Positions 44,464-53,545 of a stretch of DNA of 64,000 nucleotides are shown here, in pieces; positions within the stretch are counted from its first letter, which is position 1, and each line of letters begins with the position of its first letter. This DNA comes from Chthoniobacteraceae bacterium (lineage in GTDB: Bacteria > Verrucomicrobiota > Verrucomicrobiia > Chthoniobacterales > Chthoniobacteraceae), in assembly GCA_947449735.1 (NCBI GenBank), contig CANFTB010000027.1, forward strand, positions 1-64,000, in the 5' to 3' direction. A program made the position numbers and the translations under genes. Below the pieces are notes generated by a model. The model worked only from the letters and a program-made list of their open reading frames with translations, was not told where the DNA came from and did not search any database.

Positions 44464-45744
44464 TTGGACACCGCCCAACCCCAAGTCCCCGACCGCCGCG
44501 CTTCCCTTCTCATTTTGGGCGCGGCAGCCTTCATGGTCGCCTCAGACGCCCGAGTCATCGACCCGCTTTTGAAGACCGTGGCTGCGGATTTCGACGTGCC
44601 CCTGATGCGCGCGTCCTTGGCGGTCTCGGCGTATGCGCTTCCCTACGGACTTTGCCAGTTGATTTACGGACCCCTCGGAGACCGTATCGGCAAGGTGCGT
44701 GTCATGGCGCTGGCGTTCTCTCTTTTTGCGATTGGAACCGTCGCGTGCGCTTTTGTCCCCTCGGGTGGGGCCGGATTGAACCTGCTGGTCGCGCTGCGCT
44801 TCATCACGGGCGTGTTCGCCGCGGCGGTCATTCCGCTTTCCATCGCCTATATCGGCGACAAGGTCGCGCCTGAAAAGCGGCAGGCTACGCTTGGTCAGTT
44901 CATGAGTTCGCTCATGATGGGGACCGTCTTCAGCGGACCGATGGGCGGGGTGTTCGGCGACTACCTCGGCTGGCGAAACATCTTCCTTTTGCTCGGGGCG
45001 ATTTCCGGCCTGGTGATGGTGGCCCTCATCCGTGCTGCAGGCAACGAGCCCCGGCCCGTGAAAGACCCAAGCAAGCCGGCGACTCCTGTGCTCAAGAGCT
45101 ACGCGATGGTGCTTTCAAACCCGAACGCGCTGGTGGTGTATCCGGCCATCTTCTTCGAGGGACTCTTCTTGTTCGGAGGCTTCGTGTACGTTAGCAGCGC
45201 CTTGCAGGACAATTTCGGGATGAAAATCCTGCAGGCCGGCATCATGATCAGCTTCTACGGAATCGGCGGTCTGATCTACAGCTTCACCGCAAAGCGCATC
45301 TTGAAGCAGCTCAAGCAATGGCACATGGCGCTTTTGGGCGGTTCGCTGCTGATGAGCGGCTTTTTGATCGCAGCCTCCCTTCCGAGCGTGGGCGCGTGGT
45401 GGCCGATCATCCCCGCGGCGCTGCTCATCGGGTTCGGCTTCAACTCGCTGCACAGTACGCTCCAAACCAAGGCCACCGAGCTCGCCGTCAAGGCCCGCGG
45501 CACGGCCGTTTCGCTGTTCGCATTTTTCTTCTTCCTCGGCCAGTCCCTCGGCGTCCAGGGCGGCGGAGCGCTGGGGGCTTTTTTCGGGACCCACGGGCAG
45601 GAGAAGAACATTCCCGGCTACTGGATGATCTTTCTGGTTTCGGGAGTCGGACTGTTTCTGACGGCGCTCTGGGTGGCTTCGCGGCTGCCTAAGATGACGA
45701 TGGAGCAGTCTGCGGCGGTCCCCGGACCCGGTGCGGCGAAGTAA
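44464..45744 (+). CDS. Major facilitator superfamily transporter
   Basis: A 426-residue protein with about twelve hydrophobic helices in two halves, the loop 2-3 signature GPLGDRIGKVRVM and a matching YALPYGLCQLIYG in helix 2. MFS proteins move small molecules with protons; nothing here fixes the substrate, though the sequence resembles drug/sugar efflux members. TTG start at 44464 is supported by AAAGGAG 6 nt upstream. Monocistronic. Confidence 0.9.
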   Translation: MDTAQPQVPDRRASLLILGAAAFMVASDARVIDPLLKTVAADFDVPLMRASLAVSAYALPYGLCQLIYGPLGDRIGKVRVMALAFSLFAIGTVACAFVPSGGAGLNLLVALRFITGVFAAAVIPLSIAYIGDKVAPEKRQATLGQFMSSLMMGTVFSGPMGGVFGDYLGWRNIFLLLGAISGLVMVALIRAAGNEPRPVKDPSKPATPVLKSYAMVLSNPNALVVYPAIFFEGLFLFGGFVYVSSALQDNFGMKILQAGIMISFYGIGGLIYSFTAKRILKQLKQWHMALLGGSLLMSGFLIAASLPSVGAWWPIIPAALLIGFGFNSLHSTLQTKATELAVKARGTAVSLFAFFFFLGQSLGVQGGGALGAFFGTHGQEKNIPGYWMIFLVSGVGLFLTALWVASRLPKMTMEQSAAVPGPGAAK

Positions 45745-45869
45745 CCGGTTCTGGGGGGCAGGGGACGGCTTTCGAGTGCCTGGTTGCAGGGTGCGGCGGA
45801 AGGTTTTGGTAAAAAAGGCGCGACAGGCAGGCTTGTTTTTGGCCTACCCTCGGGCTGAGCCCACCCCTT

Positions 45870-46763
45870 ATGAAACTTATCCGCCAATCCCTCCCGGCAG
45901 TCTTCGTTTTAAGCCTGCTTTGCGCACCGATCACAGGCGCGGCCGCCGACCCGGCGCCGGGCGGCGCTCCGTCAGCGCCTGTGATTCCTCTATGGGAGGC
46001 CGGTGCTCCCGGGTTTAAGGACCGAAAGAACGAACCCGAGGTAGTCGAAAAGGGGTCCGTCACGAACATTCATTTTCCAACGCTCACGGTGTTCCTCCCC
46101 GCCAAGGAGAAGGCGAACGGCGTCGGGATTATCGTGGCGCCGGGCGGCGGACTCGCCAAACTCGGGTTCCAGTCTGGCGGGGTGGAACCGGCCCAGTACC
46201 TCGCGGAGCAGGGCTACGCCGCGTTTGTGCTCAAGTACCGCCTCCCGAGGGAGGCCGGCGTGCCCTACAAGTTTGAGGAACACGTGCTCCAGGACGGCCA
46301 GCGCGCGGTGCGTTTGGTGCGTTCCAAGGCGGCTGATTTCGGGATCAAGCCGGACAAGATCGGGATGCTCGGCTTTTCGGCGGGTGGCGAGGTGGTTTCC
46401 ATCACGTGTTCCAAGCCCGGCGAGGGCAAGGCGCAGGCGCCTGATCCGGTGGACCGCCTCAACGGCAAGCCGAACTTTCAGATGCTTGTCTATCCCGGTC
46501 CGCTCGGGATTCCGTCCAGCCTTCCCACGGACACGCCTCCCGCGTTCATGCTGATCGCGGCTGACGATCCGCACACCAGCGTGCTCTTGAATTTGATGCA
46601 GCGGTTCCGCGAAATCGGCGTCCGCTACGAGTCGCACATTTACGCGAGGGGCGCGCACGGCTTCGGGATGGGCAAGCGTTCCGAGCGCCAGAGCATCCAG
46701 CACTGGCCGGAGCGGATGCTGGAGTGGCTGCACGACGAGGTCTTGAACGACCTGCCGAAGTAA
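45870..46763 (+). CDS. Secreted alpha/beta hydrolase (acetyl xylan esterase-like)
   Basis: A 297-residue enzyme with a signal peptide (MKLIRQSLPAVFVLSLLC). Catalytic residues: Ser170 in GFSAGG, Asp232/233 in AADDPHT and His263 in GAHGFG; an oxyanion loop APGGGLA precedes. This is typical of BD-FAE/acetyl xylan esterase-like enzymes that act on hemicellulose-bound acetyl or feruloyl groups; the exact substrate is inferred. Upstream is the MFS gene, but the 125-bp gap suggests a separate transcript. Confidence 0.88.
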   Translation: MKLIRQSLPAVFVLSLLCAPITGAAADPAPGGAPSAPVIPLWEAGAPGFKDRKNEPEVVEKGSVTNIHFPTLTVFLPAKEKANGVGIIVAPGGGLAKLGFQSGGVEPAQYLAEQGYAAFVLKYRLPREAGVPYKFEEHVLQDGQRAVRLVRSKAADFGIKPDKIGMLGFSAGGEVVSITCSKPGEGKAQAPDPVDRLNGKPNFQMLVYPGPLGIPSSLPTDTPPAFMLIAADDPHTSVLLNLMQRFREIGVRYESHIYARGAHGFGMGKRSERQSIQHWPERMLEWLHDEVLNDLPK

Positions 46764-46892
46764 GGCGCCGCACGGCGCGGGGGGGCGCTCCCTCGTTGAT
46801 CCGGGTGCGCTTAAGGCTGCGGATCAAAATGCGGTTTGGGCGCTTTTGGCTTGGTTTCATCCGACCCGGGGGCGTGAATAGATCTCATAGAT

Positions 46893-49301
46893 ATGCTTCA
46901 AGACGGACAGCAGCTTGGTGAATTTGAGATCATTACCAAACTTGGCCACGGCGGGATGGGGGCCGTGTTCAAGGCGCGCCAAACGGTGCTCCGGCGTTTG
47001 GTTGCCATCAAGACGCTGCAGCCGTCCCTTGCATCCGACGCTGAGTTTATCTCCCGCTTTCACAACGAGGCGGTCGCCGCCGCGGGGTTGAACCACCCGA
47101 ACCTGGTGCAGGTCTACGCCGCCGGACAGACCGACGGCGTCCACTGGTTTGCGATGGAGTTTGTGGATGGAGAAAGCGTGGATGCGCGTCTCAAGCGTCT
47201 TGGAAAACTGGAACCGGCGGAGGCGATAGCCATCTGCATGCACGTTTGTACGGGGCTGGAATACGGCTGGCGCAAGGCGCAGTTGATCCACCGCGACATC
47301 AAGCCGGACAACATTTTCCTCTCCAACGACGGCGAGGTGAAGCTGGGGGACCTCGGGCTTGCGAAAAGCTCGGACCAGCAGCAGGGGCTCACCATGACAG
47401 GCGCCTCGATGGGGACTCCGCTTTACATCAGCCCCGAGCAGGCAGAGGGAAGGCGCGACATCGACCTGCGCACGGACATTTACAGTCTGGGGGCGACTCT
47501 GTACCACTTGCTTGCGGGCGCGGCTCCCTACACAGCGGAGAGCGCCATTTCGGTGATGATGAAGCATGTGGGCGCGCCGGTGCCGGATATCCGGGCGCTG
47601 GATCCCTCGATTCCGCGGGCACTTTCGAGCGTGATTCTCCGGATGATGCAGAAAGCGCCCGAGGACCGTTACGGGAGCTACGAGGAGCTGGGGGCGGACC
47701 TGCAGAAGGCCTACGCAGCGCTGTCGGAGCCGACTGAGGTTGAAGTGCAGCATGCTGGAGCGCCCCGTGGAGGAGCCACCGGCGTTTCGGCTACTAAGGG
47801 GTTTCCAAGGTGGGTGATTCCCGCGGTGGCGGTCCCGCTGGTCGGGCTCGGGGCCTTTGTCCTGTTAAAGCCAAAGGGGCCGGGTCCCGGGGAAAAGTCG
47901 GCCGAGGCGGCGCCGTCCGCTCAAGGTTCCAAGTCGGAATTCCAGTCGACTGCGGATTCTCCGCAGGAACTTCTGCGGAAACTGGGGGCGAAACTCCTGC
48001 CGGTTCCGGGCACAGACATCCTTCTGAGTAAAACGGAGGTGACCGTGGGCGAATGGAAGGCTTATTTGCAGGCCAAAAAGTTACCCCAGTGGAAGGCTCC
48101 GGCGGAATTTTCCCAGACCGACGCGCATCCTGTCGTCGAGGTGAGCTGGACGGAGTCCGCAGACTTTTGCAAATGGCTCAGTTCGACGAGCGGTGCGACC
48201 TGGAGGCTTCCCACGAATCAGGAATGGGATGCGGCTTCGCCGTTACGCTATCCTTGGGGCGAAACTTTCCCTCCCTTGTGGAACGAAGGAAACTATGCGC
48301 TGAGCGCCACTGGCTCCCATGATTCCGATAAGACTGGGGCGGACGGCATTTCCGGTACCGCTCCCGTAGCTTCTTTCAAGCCCAGCGTCCTAGGCTTTTA
48401 CGATTTGGGCGGCAACGCTTCAGAGTGGGTCTCTGATAGCGATTCGAACGAAAAAACCTCGATTCTGCGGGGGGCTGACTGGGGGGCTCCCGGTCCGAAA
48501 GGCAACATTGAATCTCTCACCAGCAAGTTTCGAAGAATTATCTCGGGTGGCGGAGCGTCGCCGAACCGGGGGTTCCGGGTGGCTCGCGTTCGGAACGCTT
48601 CGGAGAAAGCGGCGGAAAAAGCGGCGGCTTCAGGGGCCGAGCCTAAGGGTGAACCGGCAAAAGCGCCTCTCCAGGAGTTGGTGAAGCGTCTCGAAGCGAA
48701 ATTGATTCCTGTTCCCGGCACCCAGGTGCGCATGTGCAAAACGGAGTGCACTGTCGGGGAATGGAAGCTGTACCTGAAGGAGGCGGGATTGAAGGAATGG
48801 CTGCAACCCGATCCGGCCTGGGTCCAGACGGACGAACACCCCGTGGTGAAGGTGACCTGGGAGGACGTGAAGCAGTTCAGCGACTGGCTGAGTGCAAAAA
48901 CGGGGAAGGAGTGGCGGATGCCCACGGTCGCCGAGTGGGAAGCGGCGGTCGGAAAGCTCAAATACCCGTGGGGCGATTATTTTCCTCCGCGCTGGGACGA
49001 CGGCAACTTCTGCTTCCTGGCGGATGGCAGCGTCGATCCCTCGAAGGCAGGGGTGGATGGAATCGTCGGAACCGCACCCGTGGCCTCGTTCAAGCCGAAT
49101 GCTCTCGGATTTTACGATCTGGGTGGAAACGCCATGGAATGGATGTTGGATTACGCCAAAGATAAAAAACAATATCCGTTGCGTGGTGGTGGATGGCGCG
49201 ATCTTCAAAAAAGCATCGCACTGGATCAGGATACCCTTGCGCCGTCGCACGCCAGCAACAACATCGGATTCCGGTTGGTGCAGGGTTCCGCAAAAAAGTG
49301 A
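46893..49301 (+). CDS. Ser/Thr protein kinase with transmembrane segment and two FGE-like domains
   Basis: An 802-residue receptor-like kinase. Kinase domain at about 10-280 has GHGGMGAVFKA, VAIKTL, HRDIKPDN and GDLGLAK; a membrane helix lies at about 306-328 (WVIPAVAVPLVGLGAFVLL). Two tandem formylglycine-generating-enzyme-like (SUMF1) domains follow at about 365-561 and 603-801, each ending GFR. In both the C-terminal stretch, where catalytic FGEs have a cysteine after RGGSW, no Cys is seen (GADWGAPGPKG and GGGWRDLQKS), so these are likely ligand-binding folds rather than active FGE. The extracytoplasmic domains would sense a signal. Confidence 0.9.
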   Translation: MLQDGQQLGEFEIITKLGHGGMGAVFKARQTVLRRLVAIKTLQPSLASDAEFISRFHNEAVAAAGLNHPNLVQVYAAGQTDGVHWFAMEFVDGESVDARLKRLGKLEPAEAIAICMHVCTGLEYGWRKAQLIHRDIKPDNIFLSNDGEVKLGDLGLAKSSDQQQGLTMTGASMGTPLYISPEQAEGRRDIDLRTDIYSLGATLYHLLAGAAPYTAESAISVMMKHVGAPVPDIRALDPSIPRALSSVILRMMQKAPEDRYGSYEELGADLQKAYAALSEPTEVEVQHAGAPRGGATGVSATKGFPRWVIPAVAVPLVGLGAFVLLKPKGPGPGEKSAEAAPSAQGSKSEFQSTADSPQELLRKLGAKLLPVPGTDILLSKTEVTVGEWKAYLQAKKLPQWKAPAEFSQTDAHPVVEVSWTESADFCKWLSSTSGATWRLPTNQEWDAASPLRYPWGETFPPLWNEGNYALSATGSHDSDKTGADGISGTAPVASFKPSVLGFYDLGGNASEWVSDSDSNEKTSILRGADWGAPGPKGNIESLTSKFRRIISGGGASPNRGFRVARVRNASEKAAEKAAASGAEPKGEPAKAPLQELVKRLEAKLIPVPGTQVRMCKTECTVGEWKLYLKEAGLKEWLQPDPAWVQTDEHPVVKVTWEDVKQFSDWLSAKTGKEWRMPTVAEWEAAVGKLKYPWGDYFPPRWDDGNFCFLADGSVDPSKAGVDGIVGTAPVASFKPNALGFYDLGGNAMEWMLDYAKDKKQYPLRGGGWRDLQKSIALDQDTLAPSHASNNIGFRLVQGSAKK

Positions 49302-49403
49302 GCAGTCGAATGCCGGTCCCGACCCGACGGATGGATATCGTCGATCGAGGGCATTCCGCTGCGGGGCGTAAAGACGCGAAGTGAAGGGGAGGGGGCTTCT
49401 GGG

Positions 49404-49422
49404 AGCGCCCTCGAAAGGCGCT
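49404..49422 (+). terminator. Weak hairpin after the kinase gene
   Basis: AGCGCC (49404-49409) pairs with GGCGCT (49417-49422) around a CTCGAAA loop and only two Ts follow. It lies between convergent kinase and hemW and may help stop either transcript. Confidence 0.3.
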
Positions 49423-49580
49423 TTCAGCACGGATGTAGAGCCTTCTTAAAGGCCTTGGACGCCAGCGGGCCTTGGGGGCAGGAGCGCGCAGCCATTGGGC
49501 GGATCCACCACGGCAGCGCCGGACGGGTGTCGGCGTCGCGAGGGGCTGTGCGGCTGAGGGCGCGTGTCGGAGCGAGGGGG

Positions 49581-50684
49581 CTACATGAATGCCTCTCCAA
49601 CGGCGTCCGCGAGCATCCGTCCGCGGCGCGTCAAGACGACGCTCCCGTCCCGGCGTTCGAGGAGGCCGATTTCCTCGAGGTGCGCCGCCTCCGTCCTCCA
49701 GTTTCCGAGGAGATCCTCCGGCACCCCGGAGTCCTTGCGCAGGCCGAAGGCGATGCGTTCCTTCAGGAGAGTTGCCGCGTCGAGTGTTTCGCAGGTGGCT
49801 TCGGGGCTCGCGCCCGATTTGATTCTGGCGACGTACCCGGCGGTGTCGCAGATGTTTTGAATCCGGTTTCCGGAGAGGGTCGAGAACGCGCTCGGACCCA
49901 GGCCGAGGTATTCCTTTCCCTCCCAGCAGGCGAGGTTGTGACGCGATTCGAAGCCGGGGCGCGCATGGTTGGAGATCTCGTATTGCCGGTAGCCGGCCGC
50001 GCCGAGCCGGTCCATGGTGCTCTCGAAAAGCGAGGCGTCGTGCGCTTCGTTTTGGACAAACTTTCCGCTCGTGAGTTTGCGGAAGTACTCGGTGTCCTCC
50101 TCGTAGGTCAGGCAGTAGGCGGACACGTGGTTGGGATCGAGTCTGATAGTTGTCGCAAGGTCGCTTTCCCATTGTTCTAGGGATTGTCCGGGGACCGAGA
50201 ACATGAGGTCCACGTTGATTGCTGGGAAATCGACCGAGCGGAGAATGTCGAAGGTCGAATGCGCCTGTTTGGAAGAGTGGACCCTGCCGAGTGTTTTGAG
50301 CGTCGCATCGTCCCAGGACTGCACGCCGAGGCTGATCCGGGTGACCCCGGCCTGCCGGATGAGACTGGCCTTTTCAGCGCGGACGGTGGCGGGGTTTGCC
50401 TCCATCGTCCATTCGACGAGATGATCCAAAGGGAGGCGGGCTCGGAGGCCTGTGAAGAGGAGCTCCAGCTGGTCCGTCAGCAGTGCGGTTGGGGTGCCGC
50501 CGCCGAGGTAGATCGTGCGCGGAACCACCGGGCGCCGCTCCATGTGGGTGTCTAGCTCGGTTAGAACGGCCTCCACGAAGGCCGTGTTTTTGTTGCGCGA
50601 CCCTTCCTCCACGTAGAAGCAGCAGTACGGACAGAGCTTCGGACAAAAGGGGATGTGGATGTAGAGGTGTTCGACGGGCGGCAT
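49581..50684 (-). CDS. hemW: HemW-like radical SAM protein
   Basis: A radical SAM protein, 367 residues from ATG 50684. The cluster cysteines are Cys14, Cys18 and Cys21 (FCPKLCPYC); IYLGGGTPT, EWTMEANP and GVTRISLGVQSWDD follow as in the HemN/HemW family. The short length, absence of the CxC extension of true HemN and the HxxF-like pattern point to HemW, a haem chaperone. A TTG at 50696 would add four residues. Haem traffic suits a genome rich in c-type cytochromes. Divergent from the exported gene at 51030 and convergent with the kinase gene. Confidence 0.88.
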   Translation of the reverse strand: MPPVEHLYIHIPFCPKLCPYCCFYVEEGSRNKNTAFVEAVLTELDTHMERRPVVPRTIYLGGGTPTALLTDQLELLFTGLRARLPLDHLVEWTMEANPATVRAEKASLIRQAGVTRISLGVQSWDDATLKTLGRVHSSKQAHSTFDILRSVDFPAINVDLMFSVPGQSLEQWESDLATTIRLDPNHVSAYCLTYEEDTEYFRKLTSGKFVQNEAHDASLFESTMDRLGAAGYRQYEISNHARPGFESRHNLACWEGKEYLGLGPSAFSTLSGNRIQNICDTAGYVARIKSGASPEATCETLDAATLLKERIAFGLRKDSGVPEDLLGNWRTEAAHLEEIGLLERRDGSVVLTRRGRMLADAVGEAFM

Positions 50685-51029
50685 GTCTGCGCTCAAAAAA
50701 TGCGGTGGGGAATCGGGGTCGGTGCCAATGTAGCGGAGTCCGTTGCGCGGGGCAGAGGCATTTCCACTTTTGTTTGCCGGCGGCGGCCCGCTGACTAATC
50801 CGCTCGCGATTGCCGGACGGATGGATTGACAGAAAGTCGCTTGTGGTCACATTCCACAGCTCCTGAGCGCGGTGCTGCATTGTCGCGAAGTGCGCCATGA
50901 GCGCTCTGTGATCCATCGAAATGCCGCCACAATCGCAACCGCTCAGCGCGACCCTTTCTCCCGAGTCACAGGAGTCCAGAGTCTGTATCAGATAAAGACC
51001 TGTTATTTGGCAACCGTCGGAGGTAGACC
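50685..51029. other. Gene-free stretch between hemW and the exported lectin-fold gene
   Basis: No gene accepted in about 345 bp. A minus-strand frame is open through it (ending inside hemW) and reads like protein in places, but it overlaps hemW and has no family match, so it is not called. The right end holds a perfect GGAGG ribosome binding site for 51030. Confidence 0.45.
51019..51024 (+). promoter_or_regulatory. Strong ribosome binding site fixing a GTG start
   Basis: GGAGGT lies 5 nt before GTG 51030. The first ATG (51051) has no such site and would clip the signal peptide, so the GTG is preferred. Confidence 0.75.
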
Positions 51030-51761
51030 GTGCAGACACCCATCCCAAATATGCGCCACCTTCTCCCCCTCCTCACCTGCTGTTTAGCCCTTCCCGTCAT
51101 GGCGGACGACAATCTCGGCGCCTTGGTTTTTTCAGATGATTTCGATCGCAAGGAAACGCAGAGTGTCAAAGACGAGCCGGGCAATGGTTGGAATACAAGC
51201 AGTTCCTGGAGTGCGAAGGGGAACAAACAGGTCGCCCTGAGCGACGGCGCTCTCCACGTCTACATCCACCCGGAAGCCAATCACGCAGTCGATGTCGGGC
51301 ATGCTTTTGCATTTGTCGACGGCACGGCGGTCATGCGCTTTAAATTCCACGAGGAGAAAGACACGCTGATGTTAAACTTCGCGGATTTATCTTACAAAGA
51401 GGTGCACGCCGGTCATTTGTGCGCCGCGACGTTTGGAGTCAAAAAGGTGACCCTTCAAGACATGAAAACGGGCGGTATGAATTTGAAATATTACGATGCC
51501 CGCAAAGCCGGCACCCTTTCAAAGGAGGATCAAGACCTCATCAAAACGAAGTCCCAGGCTTTCCCGAATGATATCAGCCTGAATGAATGGCATGCGCTCA
51601 AAGTCACCATCGTGGGCGACACCATGACCGCGGACGTTGATGGAAAACGTGTGGGAAGTTTCAGTTCCTCGGGCATCGCCCATGAATCCAAGCAGGTACT
51701 CCGTCTGCTGGTGGCAAACAAGGTCACTATCGATGATGTGAAGTATTACCGGCAGAAGTAA
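51030..51761 (+). CDS. Exported concanavalin-like (3-keto-disaccharide hydrolase-like) protein
   Basis: A 243-residue secreted protein (signal MRHLLPLLTCCLALPVMA) starting at GTG 51030. The remainder is a single lectin-like sandwich: LVFSDDFDRKET at the front, VMRFKFHEEKDTLMLNF, LNEWHALKVTIVGDTMTADVDGKRVGSFSSSGIAHESK near the end. This resembles the DUF1080/3-keto-disaccharide hydrolase and LamG group, which binds or hydrolyses glycans. No catalytic residue is pinned down. Followed by the second copy of the dispersed repeat. Confidence 0.72.
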   Translation: MQTPIPNMRHLLPLLTCCLALPVMADDNLGALVFSDDFDRKETQSVKDEPGNGWNTSSSWSAKGNKQVALSDGALHVYIHPEANHAVDVGHAFAFVDGTAVMRFKFHEEKDTLMLNFADLSYKEVHAGHLCAATFGVKKVTLQDMKTGGMNLKYYDARKAGTLSKEDQDLIKTKSQAFPNDISLNEWHALKVTIVGDTMTADVDGKRVGSFSSSGIAHESKQVLRLLVANKVTIDDVKYYRQK

Positions 51762-52123
51762 ATTTCGGAGGCTCTGTGGATTTGGCCCAAATCCTCGAAG
51801 TTGCGATTCAAGGGTTCTGCTGCGGGACAATTGCCAGAAAAACCGGCTGAATGGTTTTCATCGAGCCATGGCGGATGCGTCTGAGCGGTCGCCGCCTCGC
51901 AGGCGGCGTCACGCGTCTGGAGGGGGCGGAGACTTCCGTTTAACCCGAAAACAGAAGTTCACGCGGAGACACGGAGCCGCGGAGGGGGATAAATAATTTT
52001 GATTTATTGGTTTATATGATTTTTCTCCGCGCCCTCCGCGGCCCCGCGTGCGATTCCTTCTTCTCTTGTGCTTCGGCGTTCGGGTTTAAAGAGGAATTCG
52101 GGAGAACCTTGGGCGGACCTCCA
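51762..52123. other. Gene-free stretch with a hairpin and the second repeat copy
   Basis: No gene in 362 bp between convergent genes. A perfect hairpin GCCGCCT-CGC-AGGCGGC lies at 51891-51907. The dispersed repeat occupies 51967-52086, preceded by CGCGGAGACACGGAGCCGCGGAG-type short tandem units (51962 onward). Confidence 0.65.
51967..52086. repeat. Dispersed structured repeat, copy 2
   Basis: Almost identical to 6-125 with constant offset 51961. Here it lies 38 bp past the end of the DUF1552 gene that reads towards it. The copy is extended on the left by CGCGGAG, ACACGGAG, CCGCGGAG tandem units, so this copy looks the more complete. Confidence 0.85.
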
Positions 52124-53521
52124 CTACACCCGGCTCAGCGTGCCCGTTTGCCCGCCGAAGGTGTCCGTCTCCACTCCCAGCCTTTGCAGGATGGTGACAA
52201 ACAGATTTGAGAGGGGCAGTTCTTCCACTTCTATTTTCCCATTCCATCCCGCGTCAGTATCGATGCCCGCGCCTGCCTGATTGTCTTCGTTGCCCTTGCC
52301 GAACTTGAGGTACCGGCCGTTGGTGAAGCCCAGATTTTTGCCGCCCGCGGAAATGATCGGATAGTTGCGCGAAAGGTGGAAACTGCTGGAGGCGGAGCCG
52401 TGCATGGCAAACGTGTTGTCGAGCATGTTGCTCACTCCGGAGGGCTCGGGGGTGTCCTTGAGCCGCTGCACGAAGCGGCCGAACTCTTCCGCCTGATACC
52501 GGTTGTAGGTCCCGAGGTTCTGCCATCCTCCCGGCTTCTTTACGGCATGAGTCAACCCGTGGGCGCCTGAAAGCCCCACCGCCAAGGAAAGGAGGTCGTG
52601 CGGGCCCTCTCCATTTTCCCTTCCCAACTGGAAGGTCGCGACGCGCGTGGTGTCACTCAAAAATGCGAGGTAGATCAACTCATACATCGTCTGGAAATAG
52701 ATGCGTGCCTCCTTGGGCTCAGCATCCAGGTTCAGGTTCCGGGTGTCCACCTGTGGAATCGGTGTGTCAATCCACCTCTGCGCCTTCGCCAGCTTCACTT
52801 CGGTATCCCGCACCGCGTCGAGATAATGCTGGAGCGTTTCTTGATCACGGCTTGAGAGCTGCCTTTTGAGGGAGCGCGTGTTGTCGATTAACAGATCGAG
52901 GGCGCTTTTGCTCCGTGCCAGTCGCTCCGCGGCCTCTGTGCCGCTTGTGACAAAAAGCATTTCAAAAATTTGGCGCGGCCTGTTCATGGCCGGAATCGGC
53001 CGTCCTTCACGGTTAAAAGATTGCGTTTGAGCGCCCCGCGGGGCACCCACGCCGCCATTGGTCGACATCACTAGCGAGGCGTGCCGCGTCAGGTCCCCAA
53101 CATGCTCAGCGTAGACTTGATCAAGCGAGATCGTGTTCTGATACGGCCCCTGACCGCCGACGGCCGCGCCCGTCAAATACTGGTCGGCATTCGAGTGCCC
53201 GTGCACCCGTCGTGCCGCGGGATGGGACAGGCCCGAGTAGACAGTGATGTCACTGCGCAGCGGTTCCAGGACATCAAGGACCTTGGTCAACTCGAAGTCT
53301 TTCTCGCCGCCCCGGGGAAACCAGCTCCACTCCTCCCATGCGGGATCTGACTTGAGCGGCAATCCCACGCCATCTGGGTGGTAGACACTCAGGAAGCGCT
53401 TCGGAGTTCCCGCCTTGGAAGGAGTGCTCGCCGCAAACGTTTCAAGCCAGGGCAACGCCAATGCCAAACCGGTGCCGCGCAGAAAGGATCGCCGGCTGAG
53501 GGACAGTGTTTTGGGGTTCAT
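52124..53521 (-). CDS. DUF1552 secreted protein, second copy
   Basis: A 465-residue DUF1552 protein with a Tat-like signal (LSRRSFLRGTGLALALPWLE). Motifs SVYHPDGVGLP, SLVMSTNGGVG, TRVATFQLGRENGEG and GTYNRYQAEEFGRFVQRL match the family. It follows the DUF1592-type cytochrome gene by 24 bp on the same strand. The order (cytochrome first, DUF1552 second) is the same as at 40916-44280, but the sequences differ, so this is an older paralogue and not a recent duplication. Confidence 0.93.
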   Translation of the reverse strand: MNPKTLSLSRRSFLRGTGLALALPWLETFAASTPSKAGTPKRFLSVYHPDGVGLPLKSDPAWEEWSWFPRGGEKDFELTKVLDVLEPLRSDITVYSGLSHPAARRVHGHSNADQYLTGAAVGGQGPYQNTISLDQVYAEHVGDLTRHASLVMSTNGGVGAPRGAQTQSFNREGRPIPAMNRPRQIFEMLFVTSGTEAAERLARSKSALDLLIDNTRSLKRQLSSRDQETLQHYLDAVRDTEVKLAKAQRWIDTPIPQVDTRNLNLDAEPKEARIYFQTMYELIYLAFLSDTTRVATFQLGRENGEGPHDLLSLAVGLSGAHGLTHAVKKPGGWQNLGTYNRYQAEEFGRFVQRLKDTPEPSGVSNMLDNTFAMHGSASSSFHLSRNYPIISAGGKNLGFTNGRYLKFGKGNEDNQAGAGIDTDAGWNGKIEVEELPLSNLFVTILQRLGVETDTFGGQTGTLSRV

Positions 53522-53545
53522 AACGTGTTTAGCGGGGAATATTGC

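Noticed and set aside
50685-51048. Minus-strand frame between hemW and the exported gene, with some protein-like stretches
   Set aside because: It runs into hemW in another frame, has no start with a ribosome site and no family match; a decayed gene cannot be excluded.
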